From Hyphomonadaceae bacterium BL14 (GTDB lineage: Bacteria > Pseudomonadota > Alphaproteobacteria > Caulobacterales > Maricaulaceae), in the NCBI GenBank assembly GCA_027627705.1, contig CP091242.1, positions 2,158,677 through 2,222,676 of the forward strand: a stretch of DNA of 64,000 nucleotides, given 5' to 3'. The position numbers were made by a program, and so were the translations under genes. Below the pieces are notes generated by a model, which had not been told where the DNA came from, searched no databases, and was given only the letters and a program-made list of their open reading frames with translations. Numbering within the stretch: position 1 is the first letter of the stretch; the number at the start of each line of letters is the position of its first letter. Positions 44,848-54,323 of the stretch are shown here, piece by piece.

Positions 44848-44887
44848 GTGACAGATGCTCAACAAAGGTATGACAGGAATTTGACGC
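44848..44887 (-). promoter_or_regulatory. Pho-box array (PhoB sites)
   Basis: Read on the minus strand, four units repeat every 11 bases: GCGTCAA, CTGTCAT, TTGTTGA and CTGTCAC, with 4-base spacers. Two are exact CTGTCA(T/C) PhoB half-sites 22 bases apart. The array ends 74 bases before the receptor ATG at 44773. Confidence 0.68.
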
Positions 44888-44949
44888 GGCGCAGCAAAGT
44901 GTGGGGTGTGGCCTGTTCGACACGCTCCGGGCCGGGTACAAGGCCGATT

Positions 44950-45954
44950 ATGAGCGAACCGGGCCCGGACATCCGCACCCTGACGCCCGAGCCGGAGGCT
45001 CTGGGCGAGCGCCTGGACCGCTGGCTGGCGGACCAGTGCCCGGACCTGTCGCGTTCGCGCTGCAAGGCGTTGATCGAAGCGGGCGCGCTGCGTGTGGATG
45101 GTGCAGCCCTCAACGAAGCCTCCGCCAAGGTGCGGGACGGCGTCTATGTACTCAACGTACCGGAACCCGAACGCGCCGAGCCGGAACCCGAGGCCATCAA
45201 GCTCGACATCCTGTTCGAGGACGCGCACCTGATCGTCGTCAACAAGGCGGCCGGCATGACGGTGCATCCGGCCGCGGGTGCCTGGAGCGGCACGCTGGTC
45301 CACGCTCTCCTGCACCATTGCGCCGGGTCACTGTCTGGCATTGGCGGGGTGATGCGCCCCGGGATCGTGCACCGGCTGGACAAGGACACGTCCGGCGTGA
45401 TGGTGGCAGCCAAGAGCGACGAGGCCCATCAGGGACTGTCAGAACAGTTCGCCGCCCACGATGTGGAGCGCGCCTATATCGCCTTCACACGCGGTGCACC
45501 CAAGCCGCGCGCCGGGCGCGTGGAGACCCGGCTGGGCCGGTCAGACCATGACCGCAAGAAGATCGCGGTGCTGCCCGACTACAGCAAGGCCGGCAAGCAC
45601 GCGATCACCAATTACGAGACGCTCAACGTGTACGGTCAGGTCCCCGGCGCCTCGGTCGGCACGCCGGTGGCCGCGCGGGTGGAGTGCCGTCTCGAAACCG
45701 GGCGCACCCACCAGATCCGGGTCCATATGGCCCATATCGCCTGCCCGCTTCTGGGCGATCCACTGTATGGCAAGGGACGCGGCGGCGTGCTGGCCAAGCT
45801 GGATGACGGCAAGGTGTTCCGCGGCTTCGGGCGCCAGGCGCTGCACGCAGCGGTGCTGGGCTTTATTCACCCGGTGACCGGCGAACCCCATCGCTTCGAA
45901 ACCCCGCTTCCGCCCGACATGGCGCAGCTGGAGGGGTTTTTGAAGTCACTTTAA
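44950..45954 (+). CDS. rluD: Ribosomal large subunit pseudouridine synthase D
   Basis: A 334-residue RNA-modifying enzyme; RluD makes the pseudouridines of helix 69 of 23S rRNA. An N-terminal S4 domain (about residues 15-75; LDRWLADQCPDLSRSRCKALIEAGALRVDG) precedes the synthase domain with VVNKAAGMTVHPA, the catalytic Asp in HRLDKDTSGVMV, and ETGRTHQIRVHMAHI. ATG 44950 is preferred over the frame open from 44848. It is divergent from the TonB receptor. RluC/RluD subtype is inferred from length and motif wording. Confidence 0.92.
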   Translation: MSEPGPDIRTLTPEPEALGERLDRWLADQCPDLSRSRCKALIEAGALRVDGAALNEASAKVRDGVYVLNVPEPERAEPEPEAIKLDILFEDAHLIVVNKAAGMTVHPAAGAWSGTLVHALLHHCAGSLSGIGGVMRPGIVHRLDKDTSGVMVAAKSDEAHQGLSEQFAAHDVERAYIAFTRGAPKPRAGRVETRLGRSDHDRKKIAVLPDYSKAGKHAITNYETLNVYGQVPGASVGTPVAARVECRLETGRTHQIRVHMAHIACPLLGDPLYGKGRGGVLAKLDDGKVFRGFGRQALHAAVLGFIHPVTGEPHRFETPLPPDMAQLEGFLKSL

Positions 45955-45958
45955 AGGC

Positions 45959-47830
45959 TTACCGGCCGCGGCCTGCTCGCGCCCGTTTCGCGCCAGCCGG
46001 TCCAGCGCGCGGGTCGCGTTCAAACAGACCCGCGAGCTGGTGAGTGATGGCACCGGCCAGCTGGTCAACGTCAACAATGGTCACCGCCTTGCGGTAATAG
46101 CGCGTCACATCATGGCCGATACCGATGGCCAGAAGTTCCACGTCCGAGCGGGTCTCGATCATCTCGATCACCTCGCGCAGATGCTTTTCCAGATAGGCCG
46201 GTGAATTGGCCGACTGGGTGCCGTCATCCACCGGTGCACCGTCGGAGATCACCATCAGGATGCGCCGCTGCTCGGGACGGGCCAGAAGGCGCGAATGCGC
46301 CCACAATACGGCTTCGCCGTCGATATTCTCCTTGAGCAGCCCATCGCGCAGCATCAGGCCCAGATTGGGCCGGGCCCGGCGCCACGGCGCGTCGGCACCC
46401 TTGTAGATGATGTGGCGCAGATCGTTGAGCCGGCCGGGATGGGGCGGCTTGCCTTGGGCCAGCCATTCTTCTTTCGCCCGTCCGCCTTTCCAGGCCCGGG
46501 TCGTGAACCCCAGAATCTCGGTCTTGACCCCGCAACGCTCCAACGTGCGCGCCAGAATGTCCGCGCAGGCGGCCGCCACCAGGATGGGCCGGCCGCGCAT
46601 GGAGCCGGAATTGTCCAGGAGCAGCGTGACCACCGTGTCGCGGAATGCCATCTCCTGTTCCTGCTTGAAGGAGAGCGGCTGCATCGGATCCATGATGATG
46701 CGCGGCAGGCGGGCCGGATCGAGCACGCCCTCCTCCTGATCGAAGGCCCAGGAGCGCTGCTGCTTGGCCATCAGCTTGCGCTGCAGCCGGTTGGCGAGCC
46801 GGCCGACTGCGGCCTCAAGCCCCTTGAGATGCTGGTCGAGATTGCGGCGCAGCCGGGCCAGCTCTTCGCCATCGCATAAATCAGACGCGTGGATCACTTC
46901 GTCGAAAGCGCGTGTGAAGACCTTATAGGCATTGGGATCCTCGCCCTGGCCCTGTACCCAGTTGGGCCGCGAGGCCTGACGCGCATCGCCGGGCTCGTCA
47001 TCGGCCTCGATGCGGGTCTGGCTGTCCTGGGCGTATTCGACCTCATCGGTGTCAGACGCCGTGCCACGCGCATCTTCGGGCTGATCGTCCTCACCGCTAT
47101 CGGGTTCGGATTGCCCGTCATCATCGCCGGACTGGGGGTCCTGCTCGACGCCGGAATCGTCATCTGTTTCGTTGTCTTCGTCCTCATCGGCCTCTTCGCC
47201 AAGCTCGTCGGTGAGATCGAGATCGCGCAAGACCTGGCGCAACGCCGCGGCGAAACGCACCTGATCGCCAGCGGATTCAGCCAGCGCATCAAGCGCTCCG
47301 CCGGCAGCAGCCTCCACATCCTCACGCCAGACCTGCATCAGGCCGCGCGCATCGTCCGGTGCCGGGCGTCCGGTAATGCGCTCACGCACCAGCATGGATA
47401 CGGCATCAGCCAGAGGCGCGGTCTGACGGTCCTCGGCCTGGTTCCAACCCTCGCGGCGGCAGCGCTCAATAAGCGCGGCGTCCAGATTACCTGCCACACC
47501 GCGCATGTCGCGCGCGCCCAGCGCCTCCACCCGCGCCTGTTCGGCGGCGTCATGAATGCGCCGCGCCCGCGCACCGGGCGGGGCTGACTGCTGGTGGCGG
47601 ACCGAATCATGCAGCGCCACCCGCAAGGCCATGGCGTCCGCCTTGCCGCGCAAGAGCGCTGCGTCTTGTGGCGTCAAAGCCTGCGGCGGGTTGGGCAAAA
47701 GGACTTTGCCCTTTGCCAGGACATCCTTGTCACCGCCAAACTTGACTTCCAGCTCCCGCGCACCGGACAGGGCGCGCGTGGCGGCACTCAGGGCGCGGCG
47801 GAAGGTTTCTGCAGGACTGTCGTCACTCAT
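45959..47830 (-). CDS. cobT: Cobaltochelatase subunit CobT
   Basis: A 623-residue subunit of the aerobic CobN-CobS-CobT cobalt chelatase of cobalamin synthesis. An N-terminal CobT domain precedes a long acidic Asp/Glu linker (about residues 215-310) and a C-terminal von Willebrand A domain with the metal-ion site [10 protein letters not shown]. The ATG at 47830 begins [14 protein letters not shown], as in the family; the open frame upstream runs into lysC. CobS, its usual AAA+ partner, is not beside it. The acidic tract explains the low-complexity plus-strand shadow. Confidence 0.93.
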   Translation of the reverse strand: MSDDSPAETFRRALSAATRALSGARELEVKFGGDKDVLAKGKVLLPNPPQALTPQDAALLRGKADAMALRVALHDSVRHQQSAPPGARARRIHDAAEQARVEALGARDMRGVAGNLDAALIERCRREGWNQAEDRQTAPLADAVSMLVRERITGRPAPDDARGLMQVWREDVEAAAGGALDALAESAGDQVRFAAALRQVLRDLDLTDELGEEADEDEDNETDDDSGVEQDPQSGDDDGQSEPDSGEDDQPEDARGTASDTDEVEYAQDSQTRIEADDEPGDARQASRPNWVQGQGEDPNAYKVFTRAFDEVIHASDLCDGEELARLRRNLDQHLKGLEAAVGRLANRLQRKLMAKQQRSWAFDQEEGVLDPARLPRIIMDPMQPLSFKQEQEMAFRDTVVTLLLDNSGSMRGRPILVAAACADILARTLERCGVKTEILGFTTRAWKGGRAKEEWLAQGKPPHPGRLNDLRHIIYKGADAPWRRARPNLGLMLRDGLLKENIDGEAVLWAHSRLLARPEQRRILMVISDGAPVDDGTQSANSPAYLEKHLREVIEMIETRSDVELLAIGIGHDVTRYYRKAVTIVDVDQLAGAITHQLAGLFERDPRAGPAGAKRARAGRGR

Positions 47831-47888
47831 GAGCACACACTTAGCGCCCGCGCGCGCCGTTGCGAACCCGGCGCGGCACTGCAGCACG

Positions 47889-49109
47889 TCATAGGGCTGC
47901 CAGCCCGTAGGCACCGTGGAGGGCGCGTACAGCCCGCTCCACCAGATCGCCATCGACCAGGGCGGATATCTTGATCTCGCTGGTAGCCGCCATGCGCACA
48001 CGCACGCCCTCGCGTCCCAGCACGCCATAAAGGGTACGCGCCACATCGGCACGTCCGCGCAGGCCGGTGCCCACGACCGACACTTTGGCAAGGCCCGTCT
48101 CGGAGCGGATATCGATGCCCTCGAACCGCGCTGCGAGGCCCTCTGCCAGCGCCAGGGCGCGCGGCAAGTCGCGTCCGCTGACGGAACACTCCACGACCGC
48201 GCCTCCGGAGCGGGCGCGGGCCTGAACGATCATGTCCACAGCCACGTCAGCGTCGGCGAAGGCAGCGAACAGGGCCTCGGCAGCGTCTGTCCCCGGCGCA
48301 CCATGAAGCGACAGGCGCGCCTGATCGCGCACATAGGCCACGCCCGACACGATGCGGCGCTCGGCCAGCCGCGCGTCGTCCACCACTTCCGTACCGGCGC
48401 TGGCACCGGGGGCGAGGAAGCTGGATTTTACCCGCAGGGTTACAGCCTTGGCCTTGGCGTATTCCACCGAGCGGGTTTGCAGCACCTTGGCACCCATGGC
48501 GGCGAGCTCGAGCATGGCGTCATGGCTGATCCGCTCTACCCGCGCGGCTTCAGGCGCGATGCGTGGATCGGTGGTGAACACGCCGTCCACGTCGGTGTAG
48601 ATATCGCATTCTGCGCCCACCGCCGCGGCGACCGCGACGGCAGTCAGATCCGTGCCGCCCCTGCCCAGCGTGGCGAGACGGCCGCTGGCGTCCAGCCCCT
48701 GATATCCGGCGACGACCGGAATAATGCCAGCTGTCATCATGGCGTCCAGGGCATCTGCGTCGATGGCGATGATGCGCGCGGCACCCGGCGGCCCATCGAC
48801 CAGAATGGGCAGGCTCCAGCCCATGACCGCTTCGGCCTTCAGGCCGCGCGCCTTGAGCGCCAGCGCCATCAGCGCGGCGCTCGCCTGTTCGCCGGCGCCC
48901 AGTACGGTGTCGGTCTCCACCTCGCCCAGACCCCCGCCCAGCGCTTCAGCAAGCCCCAGCAGCCGGTCAGTCTCTCCGGCCATGGCCGAGACCACCACGC
49001 CAAGCTGTCGCCCGCTGGCAGCCTCATGGGCGACGATGGCCGCCGAATGCGCAATACGGTCTGGCCCGCCCATGGAGGTGCCGCCGAATTTCACCACCAG
49101 ACGCGTCAT
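47889..49109 (-). CDS. lysC: Aspartate kinase
   Basis: A 406-residue enzyme that phosphorylates aspartate, the first step to lysine, threonine, methionine and diaminopimelate. The kinase N-terminus [15 protein letters not shown] and the [15 protein letters not shown] and [14 protein letters not shown] segments are conserved; two ACT domains (from about residue 265; [33 protein letters not shown]) give feedback control. ATG 49109 starts [10 protein letters not shown]; longer starts add non-family sequence. It is divergent from ubiG across 129 bases. Confidence 0.95.
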   Translation of the reverse strand: MTRLVVKFGGTSMGGPDRIAHSAAIVAHEAASGRQLGVVVSAMAGETDRLLGLAEALGGGLGEVETDTVLGAGEQASAALMALALKARGLKAEAVMGWSLPILVDGPPGAARIIAIDADALDAMMTAGIIPVVAGYQGLDASGRLATLGRGGTDLTAVAVAAAVGAECDIYTDVDGVFTTDPRIAPEAARVERISHDAMLELAAMGAKVLQTRSVEYAKAKAVTLRVKSSFLAPGASAGTEVVDDARLAERRIVSGVAYVRDQARLSLHGAPGTDAAEALFAAFADADVAVDMIVQARARSGGAVVECSVSGRDLPRALALAEGLAARFEGIDIRSETGLAKVSVVGTGLRGRADVARTLYGVLGREGVRVRMAATSEIKISALVDGDLVERAVRALHGAYGLAAL

Positions 49110-49238
49110 GCCAGCTCCCACGGCCGAAGGGCCGGGACGTAACCGCGCACCCGGCTCGATTCCGGGCGCGCGAGCGCCCATATTGCGTCACCTATACGTA
49201 AGCGCCCCGCGCGCGCCAACGCCGTACCGGAGTCACCC

Positions 49239-50003
49239 ATGGCCCAGGCCGCCGCCCCTGACCGACTTGTATCCCCGTCCATCGATCCCGATGAGGTGGA
49301 GAAATTCTCCCGCATCGCCGGAGAATGGTGGGATCCGGCCTCGAAATTCGCCCCGTTGCACAAATTCAATCCGGCGCGCCTGACTTGGATTCGTGAAACG
49401 CTGTGCGCTCATTACGGGCGCAGCGGCGCTGCACCGCTGGAAGGCCTGGCGCTTCTGGATATCGGTTGCGGTGGCGGGCTGGTGAGCGAGCCGATGGCGC
49501 GGCTGGGCGCGGCCGTAACCGGCGTTGACGCCGCCGAGGCCAATATCAAGACGGCACTGGTGCATGCCGAGGAAGCCGGTCTCACCATCGATTATCGCTG
49601 GGGCGTGGCCGAGCAATTGCTGGCGCAAGACGGGCCGGGTCAGTTCGATGTGGTGCTGAATCTGGAAGTGGTGGAGCATGTGGCCGACCCGGAGGCATTC
49701 CTGCGCGATTGCGCGCAGCTGGTGAAGCCGGGCGGGGTGATGATCATGGGCACGATCAACCGTACGGCCCGCGCCTTCGCAACGGCAATTTTCGGGGCGG
49801 AGTATGTGCTGGGATGGCTGCCGCGCGGCACCCACCGCTTCGACAAGCTGGTGCGCCCTGACGAGGCGCGCGCGGCAATGGAGGCCGAGGGGCTGGAAGT
49901 GCGCACGCCGGTGGGCGTCAGCTACAACCCGCTTAAAGACCGGTTCTTCATTTCCGGAGACGCAGGTGTGAATTATCTGATGGCGGCGGTGAAACCGGCC
50001 TAA
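49239..50003 (+). CDS. ubiG: Ubiquinone biosynthesis O-methyltransferase
   Basis: A 254-residue SAM-dependent enzyme that carries out both O-methylations in ubiquinone synthesis. Motif [21 protein letters not shown], motif post-[11 protein letters not shown], and [24 protein letters not shown] are those of UbiG/Coq3. The N-terminal [16 protein letters not shown] and the C-terminal [11 protein letters not shown] are family-specific. Its stop overlaps the convergent neighbour by four bases. Confidence 0.96.
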   Translation: MAQAAAPDRLVSPSIDPDEVEKFSRIAGEWWDPASKFAPLHKFNPARLTWIRETLCAHYGRSGAAPLEGLALLDIGCGGGLVSEPMARLGAAVTGVDAAEANIKTALVHAEEAGLTIDYRWGVAEQLLAQDGPGQFDVVLNLEVVEHVADPEAFLRDCAQLVKPGGVMIMGTINRTARAFATAIFGAEYVLGWLPRGTHRFDKLVRPDEARAAMEAEGLEVRTPVGVSYNPLKDRFFISGDAGVNYLMAAVKPA

Positions 50004-50917
50004 CGCCTCAGGGTCAGGGAGAAGGCGGCGAAACCTTCTTCGGTGTCCCAGGACTGGGCGGGCAGGGAATAGGTGGTCTCGCGCCGCACATAGGCCAGCG
50101 ACAGATCCGCGCCCACCAGACGCATGGCGACGCCAGCCTGCTGGTCGCCCACCATGGCGTAGGGCGCGACGGTCATGGCACCCAGCCGGCTGAAGCCCGA
50201 GCCGGGATCATACAGCAGGGCCTGACGGTCTGCGCCGGCGAAGAACCACCAGGCCGGGCGCGACCAGCCAGCGTCTTGGCCGATGAACTGGCCCAGACGC
50301 ACCGTGGCACCAGCCTGAGCGGCAGGACCGTAATCACCCAAGGACACGCCGGCGCGCGGCGACAGGCCGATATCAAGCCCGGACTGGCCCGGCGCATCGA
50401 AAGCCCCTTCATAGCGCAGCGTCATGCGGCGCGGACGGTCGCGCTCGCCGGCGAGCGCATAGCCCGCCGCTTCGGCATAGTCCTCGCCAAACGCGAGCGT
50501 CATGGCACTGGGGTTTTCGCCATTGAGGAAGGACAATGTGAACCGGCCGCCTTCGGGCGTGGACGCCAGCAAGGTCTCGGAGGTCTCGAAACCTGCCAGC
50601 ATGTCGCGAGCGATGACGGGCGCGCGCGCGCCGAGCAGGCCGGATGCCAGCCGGGAGGCACCGGGCCGTACCGCGTCACGCGCCGGTGTGAAGCCGTCAT
50701 CGCGCGCATCGAACCGCAGACCCGTCGATGAGTTGAACGAATCACGTGCATCCAGGGTCGCCGAGCGGGGCTGCGGTGCAGCAGCCAATTCATTGAGCAG
50801 GGGCGCTATCACGGAAGGCCGCAAATCTCCGGGGGCGGCATGCGCGCCAACGCCTGTCAGACTGACGGCAAACACCGCAGCTGAAAGGCTGGAGGCAAAG
50901 GTGCGCAACATGGTCAT
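50000..50917 (-). CDS. Secreted beta-rich protein, possible outer membrane protein
   Basis: A 305-residue protein with a signal peptide (hydrophobic core about residues 6-24, cleavage near AHA-APG). The C-terminal two thirds show alternating hydrophobic patterning ([44 protein letters not shown]) and the protein ends [11 protein letters not shown], beta-barrel-like but without a terminal Phe. I do not recognise the family. ATG 50917, with GGAAGGA eleven bases upstream, is preferred to ATG 50950. A 13-base palindrome lies 87 bases upstream. Confidence 0.65.
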   Translation of the reverse strand: MTMLRTFASSLSAAVFAVSLTGVGAHAAPGDLRPSVIAPLLNELAAAPQPRSATLDARDSFNSSTGLRFDARDDGFTPARDAVRPGASRLASGLLGARAPVIARDMLAGFETSETLLASTPEGGRFTLSFLNGENPSAMTLAFGEDYAEAAGYALAGERDRPRRMTLRYEGAFDAPGQSGLDIGLSPRAGVSLGDYGPAAQAGATVRLGQFIGQDAGWSRPAWWFFAGADRQALLYDPGSGFSRLGAMTVAPYAMVGDQQAGVAMRLVGADLSLAYVRRETTYSLPAQSWDTEEGFAAFSLTLRR

Positions 50918-51003
50918 GGCGACCGCTATTCCTTCCGGACTGCCCTTCATTCCTGATCAGCCTAACACGTAGCGGAGCCATATGCAGCTGATCTGGAGAA
51001 GTA

Positions 51004-51016
51004 TTTAGTTACTAAA
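51004..51016. promoter_or_regulatory. TTTAGT-T-ACTAAA palindrome
   Basis: A perfect 13-base AT-rich palindrome in a GC-rich genome, upstream of the secreted protein gene and downstream of nrdA. It may be an operator; the regulator is unknown. Confidence 0.35.
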
Positions 51017-51100
51017 ACCTGAACTCGCATTGACGGTTATTGTTCCACGAATTCTGCCATGGACCTGATGAATGGACCGTGAACCTGCACCAGAACGCAG

Positions 51101-51129
51101 TACGCCCCGGCCTTTGCGGCCGGGGCGTA
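51101..51129 (-). terminator. Strong hairpin after nrdA
   Basis: A perfect 12-bp stem (TACGCCCCGGCC / GGCCGGGGCGTA) with a 5-base loop lies 26 bases past the nrdA stop. A T run is lacking. Confidence 0.65.
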
Positions 51130-51154
51130 ACAGGCAATCAGAGCTTCAGCCTGC

Positions 51155-53029
51155 CTACTGGCAGCCCAGGCATTCCTCGTAATCGGTGGGCGCGGCCTGC
51201 TCCATGCTGCGCTCGATCTCGGACTTTTCGCCCGAGCCGGCATAACCGGCCCGCTGAACCGACTTGGACCGGCAGTAGTAGAGCGACTTCACGCCCTTCT
51301 CCCAGGCGGTCCAGTGCAGCATGTGCAGATCCCATTTATTGACATCGCCGGGCAGGAAAATGTTCAGCGACTGGGACTGGCAGATGAAGGGGGTCCGGTC
51401 TGCGGCGTGCTCGATGACCCAGCGCTGGTCGATTTCGAACGCTGTCTTGAAGATCGCTTTCTCGTCATCGCTCAGGCAGTCGAGATGCTGGACCGAGCCC
51501 TCGTGCTCGAGAATGGTGGACCAGACAGTCGCCGTGTTCTCGCCCTTCTTTTCCAGAACCTCTTCAAGGTAGGGGTTCTTCACCGTGAACGAGCCTGACA
51601 GGGTCTTGTGGGTGTAGACATTGGCCGGGATCGGCTCGATGCCCGCGCTGGTCCCGCCGCAAATGATCGAGATCGAGGCGGTCGGCGCTATGGCCAGCTT
51701 GTGAGAGAAGCGCGCCTTGACGCCCTGCTCGGCGGCATCCGGGCACGCGCCGCGCTCTTCGGCCAGCTTGACCGAGGCGATGTCCGCCTGCTGGCGGATA
51801 TGCTTGAACAACACCCGGTTCCACGAGCGCGCGGTGGAGGATTCAAAGGCCACGCCCAGCTTTTGCAGGAAGGAGTGGAAGCCCATCAGGCCCAGGCCCA
51901 CCGACCGCTCGCGCCAGGCCGAATAGCGCGCACGCTCCATCTCGTCCGGCGCGCGGTCGATGAAATCCTGCAGCACATTATCCAGAAAGCGGAACACGTC
52001 CTCGATGAAGTCAGGATCGCTCTTCCATTCCTGATAGGTCTCGGCATTGATCGAGGACAGGCAGCACACCGCCGTGCGGTCGCGGCCAAGATGGTCGAGA
52101 CCGGTTGCCAGCATGATTTCCGAGCACAGATTGGACTGGCGCACCTTCAAGCCCAGCTTGCGCTGGTGGACCGGCATGTTGTTGTTCACCGTGTCGGAGA
52201 AGATGATGTAGGGCTCTCCGGTCTGCAGGCGCAGCTCCAGGATTTTCTGCCAGAGCTTGCGGGCGTTGACCGACTTGACCACTTCGCCGGACTTGGGCGA
52301 ACGCAATTCGAAATCGGCGTCGTCGCGCACTGCCTCCATGAACGCGTCAGAGATATTCAGCCCGTGATGCAGGTTCAGGCTCTTGCGATTGAAGTCACCG
52401 CTGGGCTTGCGGATTTCCAGGAATTCCTCGATTTCCGGGTGGTGCACATCGAGATACACGGCCGCCGACCCGCGCCGAAGCGAGCCCTGGCTGATCGCGA
52501 GGGTGAGCGAATCCATCACCCGGATGAACGGAATGATGCCGCTGGTCTGGCCATTCTGGCCGACCTTCTCGCCGATCGAGCGCACACCGCCCCAATACGT
52601 GCCGATACCACCGCCATTGGACGCCAGCCAGACATTCTCGGTCCAGGTGTTGACAATATCGCCCAGCGAATCATCCACCGAATTGAGGAAGCAGGAGATC
52701 GGCAGGCCGCGGTCGGCACCGCCATTGGACAGCACCGGTGTCGCAGGCATGAACCAGAGCTTCGACATATAGTCGTAGAGGCGCTGCGCATGCGCGACAT
52801 CGTCAGCATAGGCGCGTGCCACGCGGGCAAACATGTCCTGATAGGACTCGCCAGGCAGCAGATAGCGGTCGACCAGCGTCTTCTTGCCGAAATCAGTCAG
52901 CAGGGCGTCACGCGACGGGTCGGTCTGGACCGAATCGACCAGACGCAGCTTGACGGCCTTGGGCTTGCCGTTCTGGCTCGGCGCGCGCTGGGCGGCGGCG
53001 GTGGCGGAGACGTGGTCAAACGGCGTCAT
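51155..53029 (-). CDS. nrdA: Ribonucleoside-diphosphate reductase, large subunit
   Basis: A 624-residue class I catalytic subunit that reduces NDPs to dNDPs. Active-site residues are visible: Cys in LPISCFLNSV, the NLCSEI loop with its Asn/Cys/Glu radical residues, the partner Cys in AVCCLSSIN, and the C-terminal shuttle CLGC. There is no N-terminal ATP-cone, so overall dATP feedback of the E. coli kind is absent; this short form is common in alphaproteobacteria. AAGGAG lies nine bases before ATG 53029. nrdB is not adjacent. Two NrdR-like boxes lie upstream. Confidence 0.94.
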   Translation of the reverse strand: MTPFDHVSATAAAQRAPSQNGKPKAVKLRLVDSVQTDPSRDALLTDFGKKTLVDRYLLPGESYQDMFARVARAYADDVAHAQRLYDYMSKLWFMPATPVLSNGGADRGLPISCFLNSVDDSLGDIVNTWTENVWLASNGGGIGTYWGGVRSIGEKVGQNGQTSGIIPFIRVMDSLTLAISQGSLRRGSAAVYLDVHHPEIEEFLEIRKPSGDFNRKSLNLHHGLNISDAFMEAVRDDADFELRSPKSGEVVKSVNARKLWQKILELRLQTGEPYIIFSDTVNNNMPVHQRKLGLKVRQSNLCSEIMLATGLDHLGRDRTAVCCLSSINAETYQEWKSDPDFIEDVFRFLDNVLQDFIDRAPDEMERARYSAWRERSVGLGLMGFHSFLQKLGVAFESSTARSWNRVLFKHIRQQADIASVKLAEERGACPDAAEQGVKARFSHKLAIAPTASISIICGGTSAGIEPIPANVYTHKTLSGSFTVKNPYLEEVLEKKGENTATVWSTILEHEGSVQHLDCLSDDEKAIFKTAFEIDQRWVIEHAADRTPFICQSQSLNIFLPGDVNKWDLHMLHWTAWEKGVKSLYYCRSKSVQRAGYAGSGEKSEIERSMEQAAPTDYEECLGCQ

Positions 53030-53108
53030 GGTCGAACGCTCCTTCAAGGACAGCAGCGGCGCAAGAGACCCTTGCGGCGGACACAAAGTCCCGCGCGCTG
53101 CGTGAGAA

Positions 53109-53157
53109 TTTCAATACATTGTGTGCGGCCTCCCCGAGAGACCGCAACATATAGTGC
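53109..53157 (-). promoter_or_regulatory. Tandem NrdR-box candidates upstream of nrdA
   Basis: Cores CAATACATTG (53112-53121) and CAACATATAG (53145-53154) resemble the NrdR box core CWATATMTWG, with flanking TGT/TGC. Centres are 33 bases apart, close to three helical turns, and lie 88 and 121 bases before the ATG. The rest of the 314-base gap (53030-53343) holds GGTAA-N8-TTACC at 53210-53227 near the LOG gene. Confidence 0.5.
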
Positions 53158-53343
53158 TGAGCCTTCACACAGGCGTCAACGCCCCAAACCGTCCGAACGC
53201 GAACTTTTTGGTAAACAAAACCTTACCAGACCCACGCCCGCGCGCAGACTCATTAAGGAAGCTGAGCACGGCCTTAAGGCGCCGTTACCTGTGGAAAGGC
53301 GCCCGGCGCTTGGCGGCGCGGGCCGGGGCGGCTAAGAGGCGCC

Positions 53344-53928
53344 ATGATTTCCTCTGTCTGCATATATTGTGGCTCAAGCCCTGGTGCCCATGAAGCCTAC
53401 GGGCTGGCCGCCCGCGCCATGGGCGCGGCGCTGGCCCGGCGCGGGGTTCGCCTGGTCTATGGCGGCGGCCAGGTGGGGCTGATGGGCCAGCTGGCTGATT
53501 CGTGCCTGGACGCCGGCGGCATGGTGACGGGCGTGATTCCCGACTTCCTGTTCCACAAGGAAATCGCCCATGGCCGCGTCAGTGATATGCGCGTGGTCAC
53601 GTCCATGCATGAGCGCAAACAGGTGATGGCCGACGAATCCGATGCCTTCATCGCTTTGCCCGGCGGGCTGGGCACGCTGGAGGAATTGTTCGAGGTGTGG
53701 ACCTGGTCCCAGCTTGGCCGTCACGCCAAGCCGGTGGGCGTGCTCAACGCGCACGGCTATTTCGACCCGCTTCTGGCCTTCCTCGATCATATGGAAAGCG
53801 AGCAATTCGTCGAACCGCGCCACCGGCGCATGCTGACCGAGCACGACGATCCTGATTCGCTGCTCGACCGGATGGCCGCCTTCCAATACCCCGGCGTCAT
53901 CGCCAATCTCACCCGCCATCAAGTCTAG
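53344..53928 (+). CDS. LOG family protein (TIGR00730)
   Basis: A 194-residue Rossmann-like enzyme of the LONELY GUY family, which hydrolyses N6-substituted or plain AMP-type nucleotides to base and ribose-5-phosphate. The signature PGGLGTLEELFEVWTW (about residues 101-116) and preceding MHERKQVMADESDAFIALPGG, with the Arg-Lys of the active site, are complete. N-terminal SVCIYCGSS and VYGGGQVGLMG form the nucleotide site. Bacterial members are often called lysine decarboxylases in error. It is divergent from nrdA. Confidence 0.92.
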   Translation: MISSVCIYCGSSPGAHEAYGLAARAMGAALARRGVRLVYGGGQVGLMGQLADSCLDAGGMVTGVIPDFLFHKEIAHGRVSDMRVVTSMHERKQVMADESDAFIALPGGLGTLEELFEVWTWSQLGRHAKPVGVLNAHGYFDPLLAFLDHMESEQFVEPRHRRMLTEHDDPDSLLDRMAAFQYPGVIANLTRHQV

Positions 53929-54323
53929 GGGGCCTTGGCGCGCCTCGCCGTGCCAGGAGTCGAGGCGGGACGTCATCTCGCGGGCGCATCATGTCCCCAC
54001 AGAGCCTCCTGACGTCCCCTCCGGCGCGCGCGGTGTCACGCGCCGGACGAACTTATCCACCCCCGCCCGGGTTCTTTCACCGGTCATATCAGCCATGAAA
54101 AGGACCACGGCTATCGATATCAGATTTTGTGTTTGGACATGGATACCGACCGCGCCCGCTATTCGGGTTTCGCTCCTGCCGCTGCGCCGCCATGCGTGAC
54201 AAGATGAGCGATAGCCAACGACAGCCTTCGCGCCGCGCCTGACGCGGCGGTGCCAGCCCGGCGTGCAGGTCCTGCGCACGCAAGGGCTTTCGCGATGGCG
54301 CGTGCTGGCGTAACTGAATTGCC
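53929..54323. other. 395-base gap between the LOG gene and prfA
   Basis: I see no convincing gene. It holds two hairpins, CGCCTCG-N13-CGAGGCG (53941-53967) and CCGGCGCG-N10-CGCGCCGG (54021-54046), the first of which could end LOG transcription, and an 8-of-9 DnaA-box-like TTATCCACC (54053-54061). The prfA promoter should lie in the last 250 bases. Confidence 0.4.

Noticed and set aside
47916..49142. 408-residue plus-strand open frame
   Set aside because: Antisense to lysC.
51608..53335. 575-residue plus-strand open frame
   Set aside because: Antisense to nrdA.
54053..54061. DnaA box and possible origin near prfA
   Set aside because: A single TTATCCACC with one mismatch, no box cluster, no AT-rich unwinding region and no dnaA/dnaN/gidA-type neighbours.
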